A stretch of DNA of 64,000 bases from Staphylococcus sp. NAM3COL9 (GCF_001431205.1 NZ_LGPC01000010.1:28808-92807); one strand, 5' to 3'; positions 21,076 through 31,114 are shown, numbered from the stretch's first letter. A program made the numbers and translations. Notes: generated by a model not told the origin, from the sequence alone.

Positions 21076-21894
21076 ATGACTGTTTACGAGTTTGCTAAAG
21101 GTCTCATATTAGAGGCAGGGAATAATGTAAAAAAGATAATGAAAGAAGATATAGAAATAGAAACAAAATCAAATCCTAATGATTTAGTGACGAATGTAGA
21201 TAAAGCTACAGAAAACTATATTTTTGAAAATATTTTACAGACATATCCTAACCACCATGTTATTGGTGAAGAAGGTCATGGTCATGATCTAAATGATGTA
21301 ACAGGTGTTGTATGGGTAGTGGATCCTATTGATGGCACATTGAATTTTGTACATCAAAAAGATAATTTCGCAATTTCTATTGGTATTTATAATGATGGGC
21401 AACCTTATGCAGGATTTGTATACGATGTGATGAACGATGCACTATATCACGCTAAGGCTGGCGAAGGGGCGTTCGAAAATGAAAATCGACTTCCTGAAAT
21501 AAAATCGACACCTTTAAGCACAAGTATCATTGGTATCAATCCTAATTGGCTAACCAAACCACGTTTAGGTGAATTATTTAAACCTATAGTAGAAGAATCT
21601 AGGAGTGCCAGAGCTTATGGATCAGCTGCTTTAGAAATCATTCATGTCGCAACTGGTAAATTAGCTGGGTATATTACACCTAGGTTACAACCTTGGGATT
21701 TTGCAGGTGGTCTCATTGTCTTAAATGAAGTGGGGGGGAAAGGTACAGATTTAATGGGAAATACATTATCAATTTATGAACCTAGTTCGATTGTTATGGC
21801 GAATAAACAATTGCATGCCGAACTCATTGAACAACATTTTCAAAAAAATAATGAAATCATTGGATTATTGCAACAACGTTTAAAAAGTAAATAA
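21076..21894 (+). CDS. Inositol monophosphatase family protein (SuhB-like)
   Basis: Mg2+-dependent sugar or inositol phosphate phosphatase. The metal site motifs are present: GEEGHG (64-69), DPIDGTLNF (83-91) and, near the C-terminus, WDFAGGLIVLNEVGG. The 272-residue length is normal for the family. The natural substrate is not known; related enzymes act on inositol-1-phosphate, NADP or FBP. A -10 TATAAT at 21045-21050 and the ribosome site AAGGAG precede the ATG. It is a single gene ended by the hairpin at 21929. Confidence 0.9.
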   Translation: MTVYEFAKGLILEAGNNVKKIMKEDIEIETKSNPNDLVTNVDKATENYIFENILQTYPNHHVIGEEGHGHDLNDVTGVVWVVDPIDGTLNFVHQKDNFAISIGIYNDGQPYAGFVYDVMNDALYHAKAGEGAFENENRLPEIKSTPLSTSIIGINPNWLTKPRLGELFKPIVEESRSARAYGSAALEIIHVATGKLAGYITPRLQPWDFAGGLIVLNEVGGKGTDLMGNTLSIYEPSSIVMANKQLHAELIEQHFQKNNEIIGLLQQRLKSK

Positions 21895-21928
21895 TAAAAA
21901 ATCATTTTAGAAGAAAAAACAACCTATG

Positions 21929-21968
21929 AAAAGCGCCTCAATCCTATTTTTAGAATTGAGACGCTTTT
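21929..21968. terminator. Bidirectional terminator after the SuhB-like gene
   Basis: Arms 21929-21942 and 21955-21968 (AAAAGCG..CTCAAT with ATTGAG..CGCTTTT) pair with one mismatch. It lies between convergent genes and has A and T runs on both sides. Confidence 0.85.
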
Positions 21969-21995
21969 ATAGATTGTATATAAAATTTGACTCGA

Positions 21996-22187
21996 TTATA
22001 GCCAATCGTTTTCGCGGTATTTCTTTTTTAAAGTGAAACCGTAACCAAATGTTGCAATGAATAATATAAGTGTTAAAATCATCAATGGAACATTTGTTGC
22101 AGCTAAACTAAAGCTAAATAAAAGCAAGAATATTACAGCTACTATAGCAAGTACCCAAAATATTGCTTTCGATTTTTTTTGTTGCAT
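21996..22187 (-). CDS. Small two-helix membrane protein (YlaF-like, DUF5325)
   Basis: 63 residues with two membrane helices (about 8-29 and 33-51), a lysine-rich start and a KKKYRENDW end. Position directly upstream of and divergent from typA, and its size, match Bacillus YlaF (DUF5325). Function unknown. AAAGGTG serves as ribosome site on the minus strand. Confidence 0.78.
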   Translation of the reverse strand: MQQKKSKAIFWVLAIVAVIFLLLFSFSLAATNVPLMILTLILFIATFGYGFTLKKKYRENDWL

Positions 22188-22224
22188 ACTACCACACCTT
22201 TATAGTTTTCTTTAACCAATTATA

Positions 22225-22233
22225 TGATATAAT
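22225..22233 (+). promoter_or_regulatory. Extended -10 promoter of typA
   Basis: TGA plus TATAAT (22228-22233), about 53 bases before the typA ATG; no clear -35 hexamer. Confidence 0.55.
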
Positions 22234-22285
22234 AAAAAAGTTGCAAAGAAAAGTGGGAATTTACTCGAGAAAGGAATTTGTATAA

Positions 22286-24133
22286 ATGACTAATAGAAGA
22301 GAAGACGTTCGTAATATAGCTATCATCGCTCACGTTGACCATGGTAAAACAACACTAGTAGATGAGTTATTAAAACAATCAGGAATATTCCGTGAAAATG
22401 AACAAGTAGATGAAAGAGCAATGGATTCTAACGATATTGAGAGAGAACGTGGTATCACAATCCTTGCTAAAAATACAGCAGTTAATTATAAAGACAACCG
22501 AATTAATATTTTAGATACACCAGGACATGCTGACTTCGGTGGAGAAGTAGAGCGTATCATGAAAATGGTTGACGGTGTTGTACTTGTAGTAGATGCTTAT
22601 GAAGGAACGATGCCACAAACACGTTTCGTATTGAAAAAAGCATTAGAGCAAAACTTAAAACCAGTTGTAGTTGTAAATAAAATTGATAAACCAGAAGCAC
22701 GTCCAGAAGGCGTAGTAGATGAAGTATTAGATTTATTTATCGAGTTAGAAGCTTCTGACGAACAATTAGATTTCCCAGTCGTTTACGCGTCAGCTGTTAA
22801 TGGTACTGCAAGTTTAGATGCAGAAGCACAAGATGAAAATATGCAATCTCTATATGAAACAATTATCGATTATGTACCAGCACCAGTTGATAACAGAGAC
22901 GAACCATTACAATTCCAGATTGCGCTATTAGACTATAGTGATTATCTAGGACGTATTGGTGTAGGACGTGTGTTCCGAGGAACAATGCGTGTAGGTGACA
23001 GTGTATCTTTAATTAAATTAGACGGAACTGTTAAAAACTTCCGCGTAACAAAAATCTTCGGTTTCTTCGGTTTAAAACGTGAAGAAGTTAACGAAGCATA
23101 TGCTGGCGATTTAATTGCCGTATCAGGAATGGAAGATATTAACGTTGGTGAAACAGTAACTCCAAGTGATCACCAAGATGCACTTCCTGTATTAAGAATT
23201 GATGAACCAACCCTTGAAATGACATTTAGAGTTAACAATTCACCATTTGCAGGTCGTGAAGGTGATTATGTAACGTCTCGTCAAATTCAAGAACGTCTTG
23301 ACCAACAATTAGAAACAGACGTTTCACTAAAAGTTACGCCTACTGAGACTCCAGATAAATGGATCGTTGCAGGTCGTGGAGAATTACATTTATCAGTCCT
23401 AATAGAAAACATGAGACGTGAAGGCTTTGAATTACAAGTATCTAAACCTCAAGTTATTTTAAAAGATATTGATGGTGTGAAATGTGAACCATTTGAACGT
23501 GTACAATGTGAAGTACCGCAAGAATATACAGGTTCTGTAATTGAGTCATTAGGCCAACGTAAAGGTGAAATGCTTGACATGGTTACAACAGATAATGGCT
23601 TAACTCGTATTCTCTTTATGGTTCCTGCTCGTGGTTTAATTGGTTATACTACAGAATTTATGTCTCAAACTCGTGGTTACGGTATTATTAACCATACATT
23701 TGAAGAATTCAGACCACGTGTTAAAGGTCGTATCGGTGGCAGAAGAAATGGTGCGCTTGTATCAATGGATCAAGGTAAAGCTAGTGCTTATGCAATTATG
23801 GGCTTAGAAGACCGTGGTACAAACTTTATGGAACCTGGTACAGACGTATACGAAGGTATGGTTGTTGGTGAACATAATCGTGATAACGACTTAACAGTTA
23901 ACGTTACGAAAGAAAAGAACCAAACAAACGTACGTTCTGCTAATAAAGATCAAACTGTAAGTATGAAACGTCCAAGAATTTTAACTTTAGAAGAAGCGTT
24001 GCAATTCATCAATGACGATGAACTTGTAGAAGTTACACCAGAGAGTATCCGTATTAGAAAAACAGTTTTAGAAAAATCAGCACGTGAAAAAGAAGCTAAA
24101 CGTGTCAAACAAATGATGCAAGATAGTGAATAA
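22286..24133 (+). CDS. typA: Ribosome-associated translational GTPase TypA/BipA
   Basis: EF-G-like GTPase that binds the 70S ribosome and supports growth and 50S assembly under stress such as cold. G1 AHVDHGKTT (15-23), the switch II DTPGH (77-81) and NKID (about 130) are all present. EF-G-like domain III/V and the BipA-specific C-terminal domain fill 615 residues, the usual length. The ribosome site AAGGAA precedes the ATG. It is a monocistronic unit ended by the hairpin at 24155. Confidence 0.97.
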   Translation: MTNRREDVRNIAIIAHVDHGKTTLVDELLKQSGIFRENEQVDERAMDSNDIERERGITILAKNTAVNYKDNRINILDTPGHADFGGEVERIMKMVDGVVLVVDAYEGTMPQTRFVLKKALEQNLKPVVVVNKIDKPEARPEGVVDEVLDLFIELEASDEQLDFPVVYASAVNGTASLDAEAQDENMQSLYETIIDYVPAPVDNRDEPLQFQIALLDYSDYLGRIGVGRVFRGTMRVGDSVSLIKLDGTVKNFRVTKIFGFFGLKREEVNEAYAGDLIAVSGMEDINVGETVTPSDHQDALPVLRIDEPTLEMTFRVNNSPFAGREGDYVTSRQIQERLDQQLETDVSLKVTPTETPDKWIVAGRGELHLSVLIENMRREGFELQVSKPQVILKDIDGVKCEPFERVQCEVPQEYTGSVIESLGQRKGEMLDMVTTDNGLTRILFMVPARGLIGYTTEFMSQTRGYGIINHTFEEFRPRVKGRIGGRRNGALVSMDQGKASAYAIMGLEDRGTNFMEPGTDVYEGMVVGEHNRDNDLTVNVTKEKNQTNVRSANKDQTVSMKRPRILTLEEALQFINDDELVEVTPESIRIRKTVLEKSAREKEAKRVKQMMQDSE

Positions 24134-24154
24134 TTAAATAGGATTTAATGTGAG

Positions 24155-24190
24155 AACCAAACTAGATTACATTGTCTAGTTTGGTTTTTT
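24155..24190 (+). terminator. typA terminator
   Basis: Perfect 12-bp arms 24155-24166 and 24175-24186 (AACCAAACTAGA) with TTTTTT after. Confidence 0.92.
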
Positions 24191-24262
24191 ATTTTAGAAT
24201 TAGGATTTAAGATAACGTGGTTAAGAAAATTAAATATATTGTTATTAACAGCATATGTACAT

Positions 24263-24352
24263 TATGTTTTAAAACATATAAAAATAGCTAATCCTTTAAC
24301 AATTTGAGCTGCATTTTAGTTACGGCTCATAATTATTAAACAATTAGCTATT
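24263..24352. other. Nested inverted repeats between typA and ylaI
   Basis: A perfect 16-bp palindrome (TATGTTTTAAAACATA, 24263-24278) is followed by perfect 10-bp arms AATAGCTAAT (24283-24292) and its complement (24343-24352), enclosing TGAGC/GCTCA. They lie downstream of the minus-strand ylaI and may end its transcript. No T run next to the arms on the minus strand. Confidence 0.5.
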
Positions 24353-24400
24353 ATAATTATAAAATTAGTTTGTTAAATTGATGAGATATAAAACTTTGTG

Positions 24401-24574
24401 TTAAAGATGATTATAAGTCGTTACTTGATTGCGCTGTTTAGGTGTATCAAGTCTACTTTTACACTCGTCACACATAAATGTGTGCATCGGATCATTTCTG
24501 AGTCTTTTCGCTTCTAATGTATTTTGATCGATAAATACTTCCATATCACAAATAATACATTGAACTTTTTTCAT
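24401..24574 (-). CDS. ylaI: YlaI-like zinc-ribbon protein (DUF2197), 57 residues
   Basis: A complete small gene translated here by hand. It encodes 57 residues starting MKKVQCIICDMEVFID, with two CxxC pairs (Cys6/Cys9 and Cys35/Cys38) that can bind one zinc. Size, cysteine spacing and place in the yla cluster fit Bacillus YlaI (DUF2197). Its ATG lies two bases after the stop of the upstream gene, and the ribosome site (GAGGTGAT) is inside that gene's end, so translation is probably coupled. Function unknown. Confidence 0.88.
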   Translation of the reverse strand: MKKVQCIICDMEVFIDQNTLEAKRLRNDPMHTFMCDECKSRLDTPKQRNQVTTYNHL

Positions 24575-24576
24575 GC

Positions 24577-25059
24577 TTAGATCACCTCGATATGAGTAAC
24601 ATATGCAAATTGGTAAGAATAACCTTCTTTTGGAATGTAAACAAAGCTATCTACACTATAATCATCATATAATCTTTTACCATCTTTAGCGAATTGGAAA
24701 AAAAGGTAAGGTAATAAATCAATTGGAACCTCGATGGCATCATTTTCATTATATAAACGGATTGCTTTTGCAGAATCATTTGGTTCAGCATTTTTGAAAA
24801 AAGGTGTCATATTGATAACAAATGATTGTTCCAATACTGCACGTCTTTTATATTTTATTTCAGAATTTAATGTTGGTGGATTGGTTTGACCTTCCAAAAT
24901 TGCACGATTCCATTCACGGTTATCGTCAAAATTGATTGGCTTTGTACCGTCGAATACACCTTTTTCTAAATCTTCAATTTGTACTTTTCTATCATCAAAA
25001 ATCCAAGTTGTACTATCTAATGATATTGGAAATTTAACTGCGCCCTTAATTTGAATCAT
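24577..25059 (-). CDS. YlaL-like conserved hypothetical protein
   Basis: 160 residues, soluble, no signal peptide and no enzyme motif that I can identify. It starts MIQIKGAVKFPISLDSTTW and contains a central KYKRRAVLEQSF block. Gene order typA - ylaI - this gene - ylaN - ftsW suggests the Bacillus ylaL orthologue. GGAGTGGG is the ribosome site on the minus strand. It is co-transcribed with ylaI. Confidence 0.8.
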   Translation of the reverse strand: MIQIKGAVKFPISLDSTTWIFDDRKVQIEDLEKGVFDGTKPINFDDNREWNRAILEGQTNPPTLNSEIKYKRRAVLEQSFVINMTPFFKNAEPNDSAKAIRLYNENDAIEVPIDLLPYLFFQFAKDGKRLYDDYSVDSFVYIPKEGYSYQFAYVTHIEVI

Positions 25060-25381
25060 AGTCCCACTCCTATTTGTATATCTTATCTATCTTTATAACA
25101 AAAATATATAAAAATGAATATTTTGTGAATGTTTCTCATTTGTAAGTGAACATTTCATATACGCATTGTACTATAAAATTTACATTGAAATAAAACGTTT
25201 TCAAAATAGATGCCAGCAGGCTAATCATTCCGTAAATAAATATATTTGAGATAAAGATTTCTTTAATATCAATATTATCACAAATAACACGGTTTAGTAT
25301 ATTAAGGAATTCACTTGCATTTTATGAATCAGTAAGATACACTTCTACATATAAAGTTACAATTGATAGGGGGAGTATGTC
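25060..25381. other. Intergenic region between divergent ylaL-like gene and ylaN
   Basis: 322 AT-rich bases with no gene. A fair promoter for ylaN is TTGCAT (25315-25320), 17-base spacer, TACACT (25338-25343). A TTTTGTGAATG stretch and a cre-like AACGTTTTCAA lie in the middle but are weak. I see no stable long hairpin. Confidence 0.4.
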
Positions 25382-25657
25382 TTGGTAAAAAATCAAAAAA
25401 TAAGCAATGCGGCATATGACCAGTTGAATAATGATGCTGATAGGATTCTCCAACTTATAAAAGTACAAATGGATAATCTGACGTTACCTCAATGCCCGTT
25501 ATATGAAGAAGTACTCGATACTCAAATGTTTGGATTGCAAAAAGAAGTAGATTTTGCTGTTCAACTTGGTTTAGTCGATAGAGAAGTGGGCAAAGATTTA
25601 ATGCTACGATTAGAAAAAGAACTTTCTAAATTGCATGACGCATTTACTAATGTTTAA
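25382..25657 (+). CDS. ylaN: YlaN family iron-linked protein (UPF0358), TTG start
   Basis: 91-residue helical cytoplasmic protein; the block [23 protein letters not shown] is a family hallmark. YlaN is needed for iron homeostasis in Firmicutes and has been linked to Fe-S protein maturation and Fur function (recalled). The start is a TTG preceded by AGGGGGAG at good spacing, and the length matches the S. aureus protein exactly. It has its own promoter and a distant terminator at 25766. Confidence 0.93.
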   Translation: MVKNQKISNAAYDQLNNDADRILQLIKVQMDNLTLPQCPLYEEVLDTQMFGLQKEVDFAVQLGLVDREVGKDLMLRLEKELSKLHDAFTNV

Positions 25658-25765
25658 TATGGTTAAATAAATATATTTTTTTGACTGGGAAGATTTTAAC
25701 CAGTTTTAAAATTACACACAACTTGTATAAGTAGTATCTTTAAAACTACATAACATATTTCGGAG

Positions 25766-25812
25766 TGGCTGGGACATCAATATATTGTTGATTGCATCGC
25801 AGCCATTTTCTT
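25766..25812 (+). terminator. Staphylococcal GCTGGGAC-type terminator
   Basis: TGGCTG (25766-25771) pairs with CAGCCA (25800-25805), with an inner ATCAA/TTGAT stem and a following TTTTCTTTTTTT. It is about 110 bases after ylaN. Confidence 0.75.
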
Positions 25813-25897
25813 TTTTTAAAAATAGACAAATGACAAAATTAATAGTTAAAATAGTGGTGTTTAGTGTTATATTTGTTCGGAATATTATAGTGATGTT

Positions 25898-25906
25898 TGA
25901 TATAAT
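25898..25906 (+). promoter_or_regulatory. Extended -10 promoter upstream of ftsW
   Basis: TGA plus TATAAT (25901-25906), with no convincing -35. It predicts a leader of about 130 bases before ftsW; apart from this and the terminator at 25766, the 388 bases between ylaN and ftsW show nothing recognisable. Confidence 0.5.
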
Positions 25907-26045
25907 GTTAAAAGTGTAATTTATTTTTTATGAAACAGACCCAATATCTTAAGGCGATTTACAACAATAAATATCGTTTTAATGTTACGAATTTGAGCTG
26001 GTAATGATAAATGATATTAATAATTAGAATTGGATGATATGTCAA

Positions 26046-27281
26046 ATGAATAACATAAAACAATTTTTTCGATATATTGGTAGAAATGCCAAATATATTG
26101 ATTATCCGTTAGTAATTACATATATTTTATTATGTCTAATAGGCTTAGTAATGGTATATAGTGCAAGTATGGTTGCAGCTACAAAAGGTTCATTGACAGG
26201 TGGCGTTCCAGTGACTGGGACTTACTTTTATACAAGACAATTAATGTATGTAATCATGAGTTTAATTCTTGTCTTTTTCATGGCATTCTTTATGAATGTC
26301 AAATTCCTCGAAACCATCAAATTTCAGAAATGGATGATGATGATAGTGGTTGGTTTACTTGTAGCCACTTTACTTGTAGGAAGTAATATTAATGGTTCAA
26401 AAAGTTGGATCAATTTAGGTTTTATGAATCTACAAGCTTCGGAACTACTGAAAATTGCAATACTTGTATATTTACCTTATATGATAGAAAAGAAGCGACC
26501 AAAAGTTTTTAAAGAACCTAGACTATTAGCATCACCGATTATTTTGGCTTCATTTTGTATAGCACTTGTCCTTTTACAAAGAGATGTAGGACAAACGTTA
26601 TTAATTTTAATTATCTTCTTTTCAATCTTGTTTTATGCAGGAATAGGTGTTCAAAAATCACTCAAATATGGTTTGATGATTTTAATCGGTGTATTTATTA
26701 TAGGCTCACTATTTCTACTATTAGGATTAGTTCCAGATTACTTGACTGCCCGTTTTAGTACATTAACAAATCCATTTAGTAATGAAGAAGGTACTGGGTA
26801 TCATATTTCTAACTCCTTGATTGCAATCGGAAATGGTGGACTATTTGGGCGAGGGTTAGGTAATAGTATTATGAAATTAGGATACTTACCAGAACCACAC
26901 ACTGATTTTATCTTTTCGATTATTGCTGAAGAGCTAGGTTTGGTAGGCTGTGTCGTCGTGATATGCTTACTATTCTTTATAGTTTATAGAGCATTTGAAC
27001 TTGCAAATAAGACTAACTCTTACTTTTACAAGTTGGTCTGTGTAGGTATTGCAAGCTATATTGGTAGTCAAACATTCGTTAACTTAGGTGGTATTTCAGG
27101 TACAATACCGTTAACAGGTGTACCATTACCATTCATAAGTTTTGGTGGTTCTTCAATGATAAGTTTAAGTATTGCCATGGGTCTATTGCTAATTACAGCG
27201 AAGCAAATTAAAATCGAAGAATTAAGAAAGAAAAAAGCAAAAAAAATTAATAATGATGTAGGGGTTTCTAGAAGAACATAG
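26046..27281 (+). CDS. ftsW: Septal peptidoglycan glycosyltransferase FtsW (SEDS)
   Basis: Polymerises lipid II at the division septum together with a class B PBP. About ten helices and the SEDS blocks GSNINGSKSWINLGF, LQRDVGQTLL, GYHISNSLIAIGNGG, and PEPHTDFIFSIIAEELG are present. The start is MNNIKQFFRYIG, aligned with S. aureus FtsW, with GGATGA 8 bases upstream; an ATG four codons earlier is possible. That gives 411 residues, with a short basic C-terminal tail. Position between ylaN and pyc marks it as FtsW rather than RodA. Confidence 0.94.
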   Translation: MNNIKQFFRYIGRNAKYIDYPLVITYILLCLIGLVMVYSASMVAATKGSLTGGVPVTGTYFYTRQLMYVIMSLILVFFMAFFMNVKFLETIKFQKWMMMIVVGLLVATLLVGSNINGSKSWINLGFMNLQASELLKIAILVYLPYMIEKKRPKVFKEPRLLASPIILASFCIALVLLQRDVGQTLLILIIFFSILFYAGIGVQKSLKYGLMILIGVFIIGSLFLLLGLVPDYLTARFSTLTNPFSNEEGTGYHISNSLIAIGNGGLFGRGLGNSIMKLGYLPEPHTDFIFSIIAEELGLVGCVVVICLLFFIVYRAFELANKTNSYFYKLVCVGIASYIGSQTFVNLGGISGTIPLTGVPLPFISFGGSSMISLSIAMGLLLITAKQIKIEELRKKKAKKINNDVGVSRRT

Positions 27282-27325
27282 GTTAATTAATTATGGTATC
27301 TATAATATGAAAGTGTAATTTGTAA

Positions 27326-27372
27326 AAGCAAACGTTACAACAGTAAAATGTTGAAAACGTTTGCTTATTTTT
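27326..27372 (+). terminator. ftsW terminator
   Basis: Perfect 11-bp arms 27326-27336 and 27356-27366 (AAGCAAACGTT), an inner CAACA/TGTTG stem, then TATTTTTAT. The right arm also resembles a cre site. Confidence 0.85.
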
Positions 27373-27559
27373 ATAAACAGGCATCTTAATTTTGAAAAAC
27401 TTAGTGTTTTTATTATACTATAGCTATGATATAAAATCTTAGAAATGCGAGTATAATACAATGTTTAGAGACTACTGCATACAAATAAAAATTTATCTAA
27501 CAGCGATCACAATTCAACAGTTTAAGTAGTGTTTCTTGAATAAGCGAATAAACTTTTAT

Positions 27560-27589
27560 TTGTATACATTGTTCGTATTTTGCTATAAT
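27560..27589 (+). promoter_or_regulatory. Promoter of pyc
   Basis: TTGTAT (27560-27565), 18-base spacer, TATAAT (27584-27589) with an extended -10 TGC. Because the predicted start of transcription is near 27596, any reading frame starting at 27588 is excluded as the pyc start. Confidence 0.7.
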
Positions 27590-27641
27590 GGTTCCTATAT
27601 CAAACTTTTTAGAAAATTCAAATTTTAAGGGGGACCATGTT

Positions 27642-30600
27642 TTGAAAAAAATAAATAAACTTATGGTAGCCAATCGTGGAGAAATAGCAATAAGGATTTT
27701 TAGAGCAGCAACTGAGTTAAATGTACAAACAGTTGCGATTTATTCAAATGAAGATAAAGGGTCTTTACATAGATATAAAGCAGATGAGTCATACTTAGTA
27801 GGCGAAGATTTAGGTCCTGCAGAATCATATTTAGATATTGAGCGCATTTTAGAAGTGGCAAAACATGCCGATGTAGATGCAATTCACCCTGGTTATGGTT
27901 TTTTAAGTGAAAATGAAACATTTGCACGCAGATGTCAGGAAGAAGGCATCAAGTTTATTGGGCCACGTGTTGAGCATTTAGATATGTTTGGGGACAAAGT
28001 TAAAGCAAGATCAACAGCAATTAAAGCAGATTTAACAGTTATACCAGGTACTGATGGACCTATTGATAATCAAAAAGATGCTATAGCTTTTGCAAACGAA
28101 GCAGGCTATCCACTTATGATTAAAGCAACAAGTGGTGGCGGTGGTAAAGGCATGCGTATTGTTCATGCAGAAGATGAATTAGAAGATGCATTCCACCGTG
28201 CTAAGTCTGAAGCTGAAAAATCATTCGGTAACAGTGAAGTATATATTGAAAAATACATCGATAACCCAAAACATATAGAAGTTCAAATTATGGGTGATGA
28301 ACATGGTAATATCGTACACTTATATGAACGTGATTGCTCTGTGCAACGTCGTCACCAAAAAGTAGTGGAAGTAGCGCCTTCAGTTGCGTTGTCTGATGAT
28401 TTAAGAGAACGTATTTCTGATGCTGCAATCCAACTCATGGAAAATATAAAATACGTTAACGCAGGTACTGTAGAATTCTTAGTATCAGGAGACGAATTCT
28501 ATTTCATAGAAGTGAACCCACGTGTGCAAGTTGAACATACAATTACTGAAATGGTTACAGGTGTGGATATTGTTAAAACACAGATACTTATAGCAGACGG
28601 AGAAGTATTATTTGATGATGAAATTAGTATGCCAAAACAAGAAGATATTCAAACGTTAGGATACGCTATACAATGTCGTATTACGACTGAAGATCCTACA
28701 AATGATTTCATGCCTGATACGGGGAGAATCATAGCTTACCGTTCAAGTGGTGGTTTTGGGGTTAGATTAGACGCTGGTGATGGTTTCCAAGGCGCGGAAA
28801 TTTCACCTTATTATGATTCATTACTCGTGAAACTATCAACTCATGCGATGTCATTTAAGCAAGCAAATGAAAAAATGGATCGTTCGCTACAAGAAATGAG
28901 AATTCGTGGCGTTAAAACAAATGTGCCATTCTTGATTAATGTAATGAGACATGAACAATTTAAAACTGGCGATTATACAACGAAATTCATCGAGAAAACG
29001 CCAGAACTTTTTGATATAGCACCAACACTTGACCGTGGTACAAAAACACTAGAATATATAGGCAATGTTTCAATTAATGGTTTCCCGAACGTTGAAAAAC
29101 GATCAAAACCGATTTATGAAGCATCTCCAATTCCGAAGACTGCTAAAAAAGAAGTTGACCAATTAGAAGGTACTAAGCAACTATTAGACGCACAAGGTCC
29201 TAAAGCAGTTGCAGATTGGTTAAAACAACAAGAAGATGTATTAATTACAGACACAACATTTAGAGATGCACATCAATCATTACTTGCTACTCGTGTACGT
29301 ACGAAGGACATGATGAACATTGCTTCTAAAACTGCGGATGTAATGAAAAATAGCTTTTCATTAGAAATGTGGGGTGGTGCAACATTCGATGTCGCATTTA
29401 ACTTCTTAAAAGAAAACCCGTGGGAAAGATTGGAAAGATTGAGAAAGGCTGTGCCAAATGTACTATTCCAAATGTTACTACGTGCTTCTAATGCAGTCGG
29501 ATATAAAAACTACCCTGACAACGTAATTAAAAAGTTTGTCAAAGAGAGTGCAGACGCTGGAATTGATGTATTCCGTATATTTGATTCATTAAACTGGGTA
29601 GATCAAATGAAAGTAGCAAACGAAGCAGTACAAGAAGCAGGTAAAATTTCAGAAGGTGCAATTTGTTATACAGGTGATATCTTGAACCCGAATCGTTCTG
29701 ACCTGTACACATTAGAATATTATGTGAATATGGCAAAAGAACTTGAAAGAGAAGGCTTCCATATTTTAGCGATTAAAGATATGGCCGGCTTATTGAAACC
29801 TAAAGCTGCGAACGAGTTAATTGGTGAATTAAAAGCTGCGGTAGATTTACCTATCCATTTGCATACACATGATACAAGTGGCAATGGCATACTTGTTTAC
29901 AAACAAGCGATAGATGCTGGCGTAGATGTCATTGATACTGCCCTAGCATCAATGAGTGGGCTAACAAGTCAACCAAGTTCTAATTCGTTATACTATGCAT
30001 TAAATGGTTTTGGTAGAAATGTGCGTGCGGATATTGATGGTATGGAAGAATTATCTCATTATTGGGGTACAGTGCGTCAATATTATAGTGATTTTGAAAG
30101 TGATATTAAATCACCTAATACCGAAATTTATCAACATGAAATGCCAGGTGGACAATATTCAAACTTAAGTCAACAAGCTAAAAGTTTAGGGTTGGGGAAT
30201 AGATTTAACGAAGTGAAAGAAATGTACAAACGTGTCAATTTCTTGTTTGGCGATATTGTAAAAGTAACGCCTTCTTCTAAAGTGGTAGGTGATATGGCTT
30301 TATACATGGTACAAAATGATTTAGATGAACAAACTATCATTGATGATGGCTATAAATTAGACTTCCCTGAATCCGTTGTATCATTCTTTAAAGGGGAAAT
30401 TGGCCAACCAGTAAGTGGTTTTAATAAACAATTGCAAAAAATCATCTTAAAAGGTCAAACAGCTTTAACAGATAGACCAGGTGAATATTTAGAGCCTGTA
30501 GATTTTGAAGCGGTAAGAAAAGAATTAGAAGAGAAACAAGAAAGAGAAGTTACAGAACAAGATATAATCAGTTATGTGTTATATCCAAAAGTTTATGATC

Positions 30601-31097
30601 AATTTATCTCAACGCAAGAACAATTTGGTAATGTGTCATTGTTAGATACGCCAACATTCTTCTTTGGAATGAGATCTAACGAGACAGTAGAAATTGAAAT
30701 TGACACAGGTAAGAGACTGATCATTACACTTAAGACGATTACCGAACCTGATGAAAAAGGTATTCGTACAATTTTCTATGATATGAATGGTCAAGCGCGT
30801 CGTATCTTCATTCAAGATGAAAACGTCAAGGCAAGTGAAAGTGTGAAACCTAAAGCGGATAAATTAAATCCAAATCATATCGGTGCTCAGATGCCAGGTT
30901 CAGTTACTGAAGTTAAAATTTCAGAAGGTGAATCAGTTACGAGTGGCCAACCTTTATTAATTACAGAGGCAATGAAAATGGAAACAACAATCCAATCACC
31001 ATTTGATGGTGTGGTTAAGAAGGTTACAGTTCAAAGTGGAGAAGCAATTCAAACAGGTGACTTATTAATTGAAATTGAAAAAGAACCAGTAGATTAA
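27642..31097 (+). CDS. pyc: Pyruvate carboxylase, TTG start
   Basis: Biotin enzyme making oxaloacetate from pyruvate, HCO3- and ATP; refills the TCA cycle. Domains in order: biotin carboxylase with ATP-grasp (about 1-455, GGGGKGMRIV), carboxyltransferase (about 530-800, DTTFRDAHQSLLATR), PC tetramerisation/allosteric region, and the biotin carrier with AMKM (Lys1112). The TTG at 27642 has AAGGGGG 8 bases upstream and gives 1151 residues, the S. aureus size. A two-codon ATG-TTT-TGA frame overlaps the TTG. A long hairpin follows the stop. Confidence 0.97.
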   Translation: MKKINKLMVANRGEIAIRIFRAATELNVQTVAIYSNEDKGSLHRYKADESYLVGEDLGPAESYLDIERILEVAKHADVDAIHPGYGFLSENETFARRCQEEGIKFIGPRVEHLDMFGDKVKARSTAIKADLTVIPGTDGPIDNQKDAIAFANEAGYPLMIKATSGGGGKGMRIVHAEDELEDAFHRAKSEAEKSFGNSEVYIEKYIDNPKHIEVQIMGDEHGNIVHLYERDCSVQRRHQKVVEVAPSVALSDDLRERISDAAIQLMENIKYVNAGTVEFLVSGDEFYFIEVNPRVQVEHTITEMVTGVDIVKTQILIADGEVLFDDEISMPKQEDIQTLGYAIQCRITTEDPTNDFMPDTGRIIAYRSSGGFGVRLDAGDGFQGAEISPYYDSLLVKLSTHAMSFKQANEKMDRSLQEMRIRGVKTNVPFLINVMRHEQFKTGDYTTKFIEKTPELFDIAPTLDRGTKTLEYIGNVSINGFPNVEKRSKPIYEASPIPKTAKKEVDQLEGTKQLLDAQGPKAVADWLKQQEDVLITDTTFRDAHQSLLATRVRTKDMMNIASKTADVMKNSFSLEMWGGATFDVAFNFLKENPWERLERLRKAVPNVLFQMLLRASNAVGYKNYPDNVIKKFVKESADAGIDVFRIFDSLNWVDQMKVANEAVQEAGKISEGAICYTGDILNPNRSDLYTLEYYVNMAKELEREGFHILAIKDMAGLLKPKAANELIGELKAAVDLPIHLHTHDTSGNGILVYKQAIDAGVDVIDTALASMSGLTSQPSSNSLYYALNGFGRNVRADIDGMEELSHYWGTVRQYYSDFESDIKSPNTEIYQHEMPGGQYSNLSQQAKSLGLGNRFNEVKEMYKRVNFLFGDIVKVTPSSKVVGDMALYMVQNDLDEQTIIDDGYKLDFPESVVSFFKGEIGQPVSGFNKQLQKIILKGQTALTDRPGEYLEPVDFEAVRKELEEKQEREVTEQDIISYVLYPKVYDQFISTQEQFGNVSLLDTPTFFFGMRSNETVEIEIDTGKRLIITLKTITEPDEKGIRTIFYDMNGQARRIFIQDENVKASESVKPKADKLNPNHIGAQMPGSVTEVKISEGESVTSGQPLLITEAMKMETTIQSPFDGVVKKVTVQSGEAIQTGDLLIEIEKEPVD

Positions 31098-31114
31098 ATT
31101 TATTATTTTACAAT

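Noticed and set aside
25189..25204. cre-like sequence on the minus strand between ylaL-like gene and ylaN
   Set aside because: The end bases of the cre consensus do not match, and AT-rich DNA gives such matches by chance.
27351..27366. cre-like TTGAAAACGTTTGCTT upstream of pyc
   Set aside because: It is the right arm of the ftsW terminator and about 210 bases before the pyc promoter; terminator function explains it.
27588..27641. Longer N-terminus for pyc starting at ATG 27588
   Set aside because: The ATG overlaps the -10 element of the pyc promoter, and the TTG at 27642 has the ribosome site and the family N-terminus.
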